A stretch of DNA of 64,000 bases from assembly GCA_036961355.1 (NCBI GenBank), contig JBALVL010000021.1, forward strand, positions 12,680 to 76,679. The letters run 5' to 3'. The DNA is from Motiliproteus sp036961355. Lineage in GTDB: Bacteria > Pseudomonadota > Gammaproteobacteria > Pseudomonadales > Balneatricaceae. Of this stretch, positions 63,224-64,000 are shown piece after piece (position 1 is the stretch's first letter; the number at the start of each line of letters is the position of its first letter). Below the pieces are notes generated by a model. It was not told where the DNA came from, ran no database searches, and was given only the letters and a program-made list of their open reading frames with translations. The position numbers were made by a program, and so were the translations under genes.

Positions 63224-63787
63224 TTAATCTGTCAGCACACGCAAATAATCAGAGTCGATGTCCTGATCGATATACGCCATGCCCAACTTAGTCAGATACT
63301 CCATCCGATCCGCACGGACAGGATCAAGCTCGGGGAATACTAAGTCGAAACGGCTGTATAACGTCTCTAGATACTCAAAAACACCATCACTATTGGCCAT
63401 CAACAACGCCGCAGCTCCAACATCGGGCTTAACCTTCTGCCGAAGCGTCTCGGGAAGATCCAGAGCCAGCACAACAGGCTGCTCGTTACCTTCAAAGCGA
63501 ACACTACGGTCACGAACACAACGCTCTGCCCAATAGAAAGCTAACTCTCGACTCTGGGTCAGGAACACCGGCTCCTTCGTCTGTTGGAAAGCCTTGTCAC
63601 CGATGGTAGCCATAGTGTCACGCGCCACCTGTTGCAACGCCTGATCGCCGGAGCCATTAAGCCCCTGCTCCATGATCGAATCCACTAACACCGACGACGT
63701 ACCGTGATACCAGGTCTCACCGCTAGCGAACCCGGCCTCACTTAACAGAGATGACGCATCCTGCAGATACGTGGGAACTTGAGTCAT
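63224..63787 (-). CDS. Hypothetical protein with ADP-ribosyltransferase-like motifs
   Basis: 187 residues, no signal peptide or membrane helix. The segment GETWYHGTSSVLVDSIMEQGLNG (about 23-45) followed by EPVFLTQSRELAFYWAERCV (about 72-91) matches the layout of KptA/PARP-like ADP-ribosyltransferases: H in a Y-H-G-T strand, then a V-x-L-T strand leading to a helix with A-x-Y/W. A third motif with the catalytic acid is not evident, so activity is uncertain. GAGGTG before the ATG supports the start, and a terminator follows. It could be a toxin-like or housekeeping NAD-dependent enzyme. Confidence 0.6.
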   Translation of the reverse strand: MTQVPTYLQDASSLLSEAGFASGETWYHGTSSVLVDSIMEQGLNGSGDQALQQVARDTMATIGDKAFQQTKEPVFLTQSRELAFYWAERCVRDRSVRFEGNEQPVVLALDLPETLRQKVKPDVGAAALLMANSDGVFEYLETLYSRFDLVFPELDPVRADRMEYLTKLGMAYIDQDIDSDYLRVLTD

Positions 63788-63936
63788 AAGAGCACCTCAC
63801 CAATTCAGGTCAAACAAGTTAATTAACTGGCCGGAGAATACAGTAACCCCGCCACACTATCGTTACCAACTTCGTATTTACATCAAGTGAACGGCTAATA
63901 GCGCGACCATTAGTCGTTGGCCTGAAACTTTATATC

Positions 63937-64000
63937 CTTGAAATCTTAAAACCTTAAAACCTTAAAACCTTAAAACCTTAAAACCTTAAAACCTTAAAAC
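63937..64000. repeat. 8-bp tandem array (CTTAAAAC)n at the window end
   Basis: Seven exact CTTAAAAC units fill 63945-64000 and a degenerate unit CTTGAAAT precedes them. The array continues beyond the window edge, so its full length is unknown. Confidence 0.93.

Overview
The window looks like a chromosomal segment of a marine-type gammaproteobacterium close to Oceanospirillales/Pseudomonadales. Evidence: fadBA with an acyl-CoA dehydrogenase and FadD, a DUF1302/DUF1329/YCF48/RND envelope cluster, a Pseudomonas-style Lap adhesin system, LolC/LolD, ComEC, TmcA, RlmG, DusC and ATP-type PckA. Base composition is about half GC and the genes are densely packed. I see no rRNA, tRNA, phage, insertion sequence or CRISPR array. 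The genus cannot be fixed from the sequence alone.

Layout. 1-2.3 kb: pntB (cut by the window edge) and pntA, proton-translocating transhydrogenase. 2.5-5.0 kb: a YtoQ-family protein, a DsbA-like HCCA isomerase, a crotonase. 5.1-13.4 kb: fatty-acid catabolism (DUF2889 protein, FadD, SCP2 protein, acyl-CoA dehydrogenase, FadA, FadB). 13.7-23.1 kb: an AraC regulator, a tandem universal stress protein, an RND/MMPL exporter, a YCF48-like protein, DUF1329 and DUF1302; probably a lipid-handling envelope system. 23.5-26.7 kb: comEC split by a frameshift, and a divergent DUF2062 gene. 26.8-39.0 kb: a complete Lap locus (lapD, lapG, TolC-like, HlyD-like, ABC exporter, repeat-rich adhesin), i.e. biofilm adhesion controlled by cyclic di-GMP. 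39.6-41.5 kb: lolD and a single LolC/E-type permease. 41.7-44.2 kb (+): PilZ protein, a Tus-like replication terminator protein, a membrane protein, a winged-helix protein and an unlisted 57-residue Cys protein. 44.4-48.0 kb: glycerol-phosphate genes (FGGY kinase, short G3P dehydrogenase, GDPD). 48.1-51.5 kb: tmcA and a SIMPL protein. 51.5-52.6 kb: a 1 kb non-coding region with a DnaA-box-like palindrome and a candidate CsrA/RsmA-binding small RNA. 52.6-55.8 kb: a PhnD/selenate-type ABC importer with a fused double permease. 55.9-58.2 kb: rlmG and dusC. 59.2-64 kb: pckA, a crotonase without catalytic glutamates, a small conserved-looking protein, a flavin reductase, an ADP-ribosyltransferase-like protein, and an 8-bp tandem array running off the window end.

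The strongest points for follow-up are: (i) the Lap locus lying inside what is in pseudomonads a lolCDE/DUF2062/comEC block, with lolE absent and comEC frameshifted; (ii) a LapA retention module lacking the usual di-alanine LapG site; (iii) the Rsm/Csr-like RNA; (iv) two dispersed 30-bp DnaA-box palindromes; (v) a Tus homologue outside the enterics; and (vi) the AraC-Usp-RND-YCF48-DUF1329-DUF1302 module beside the beta-oxidation genes.
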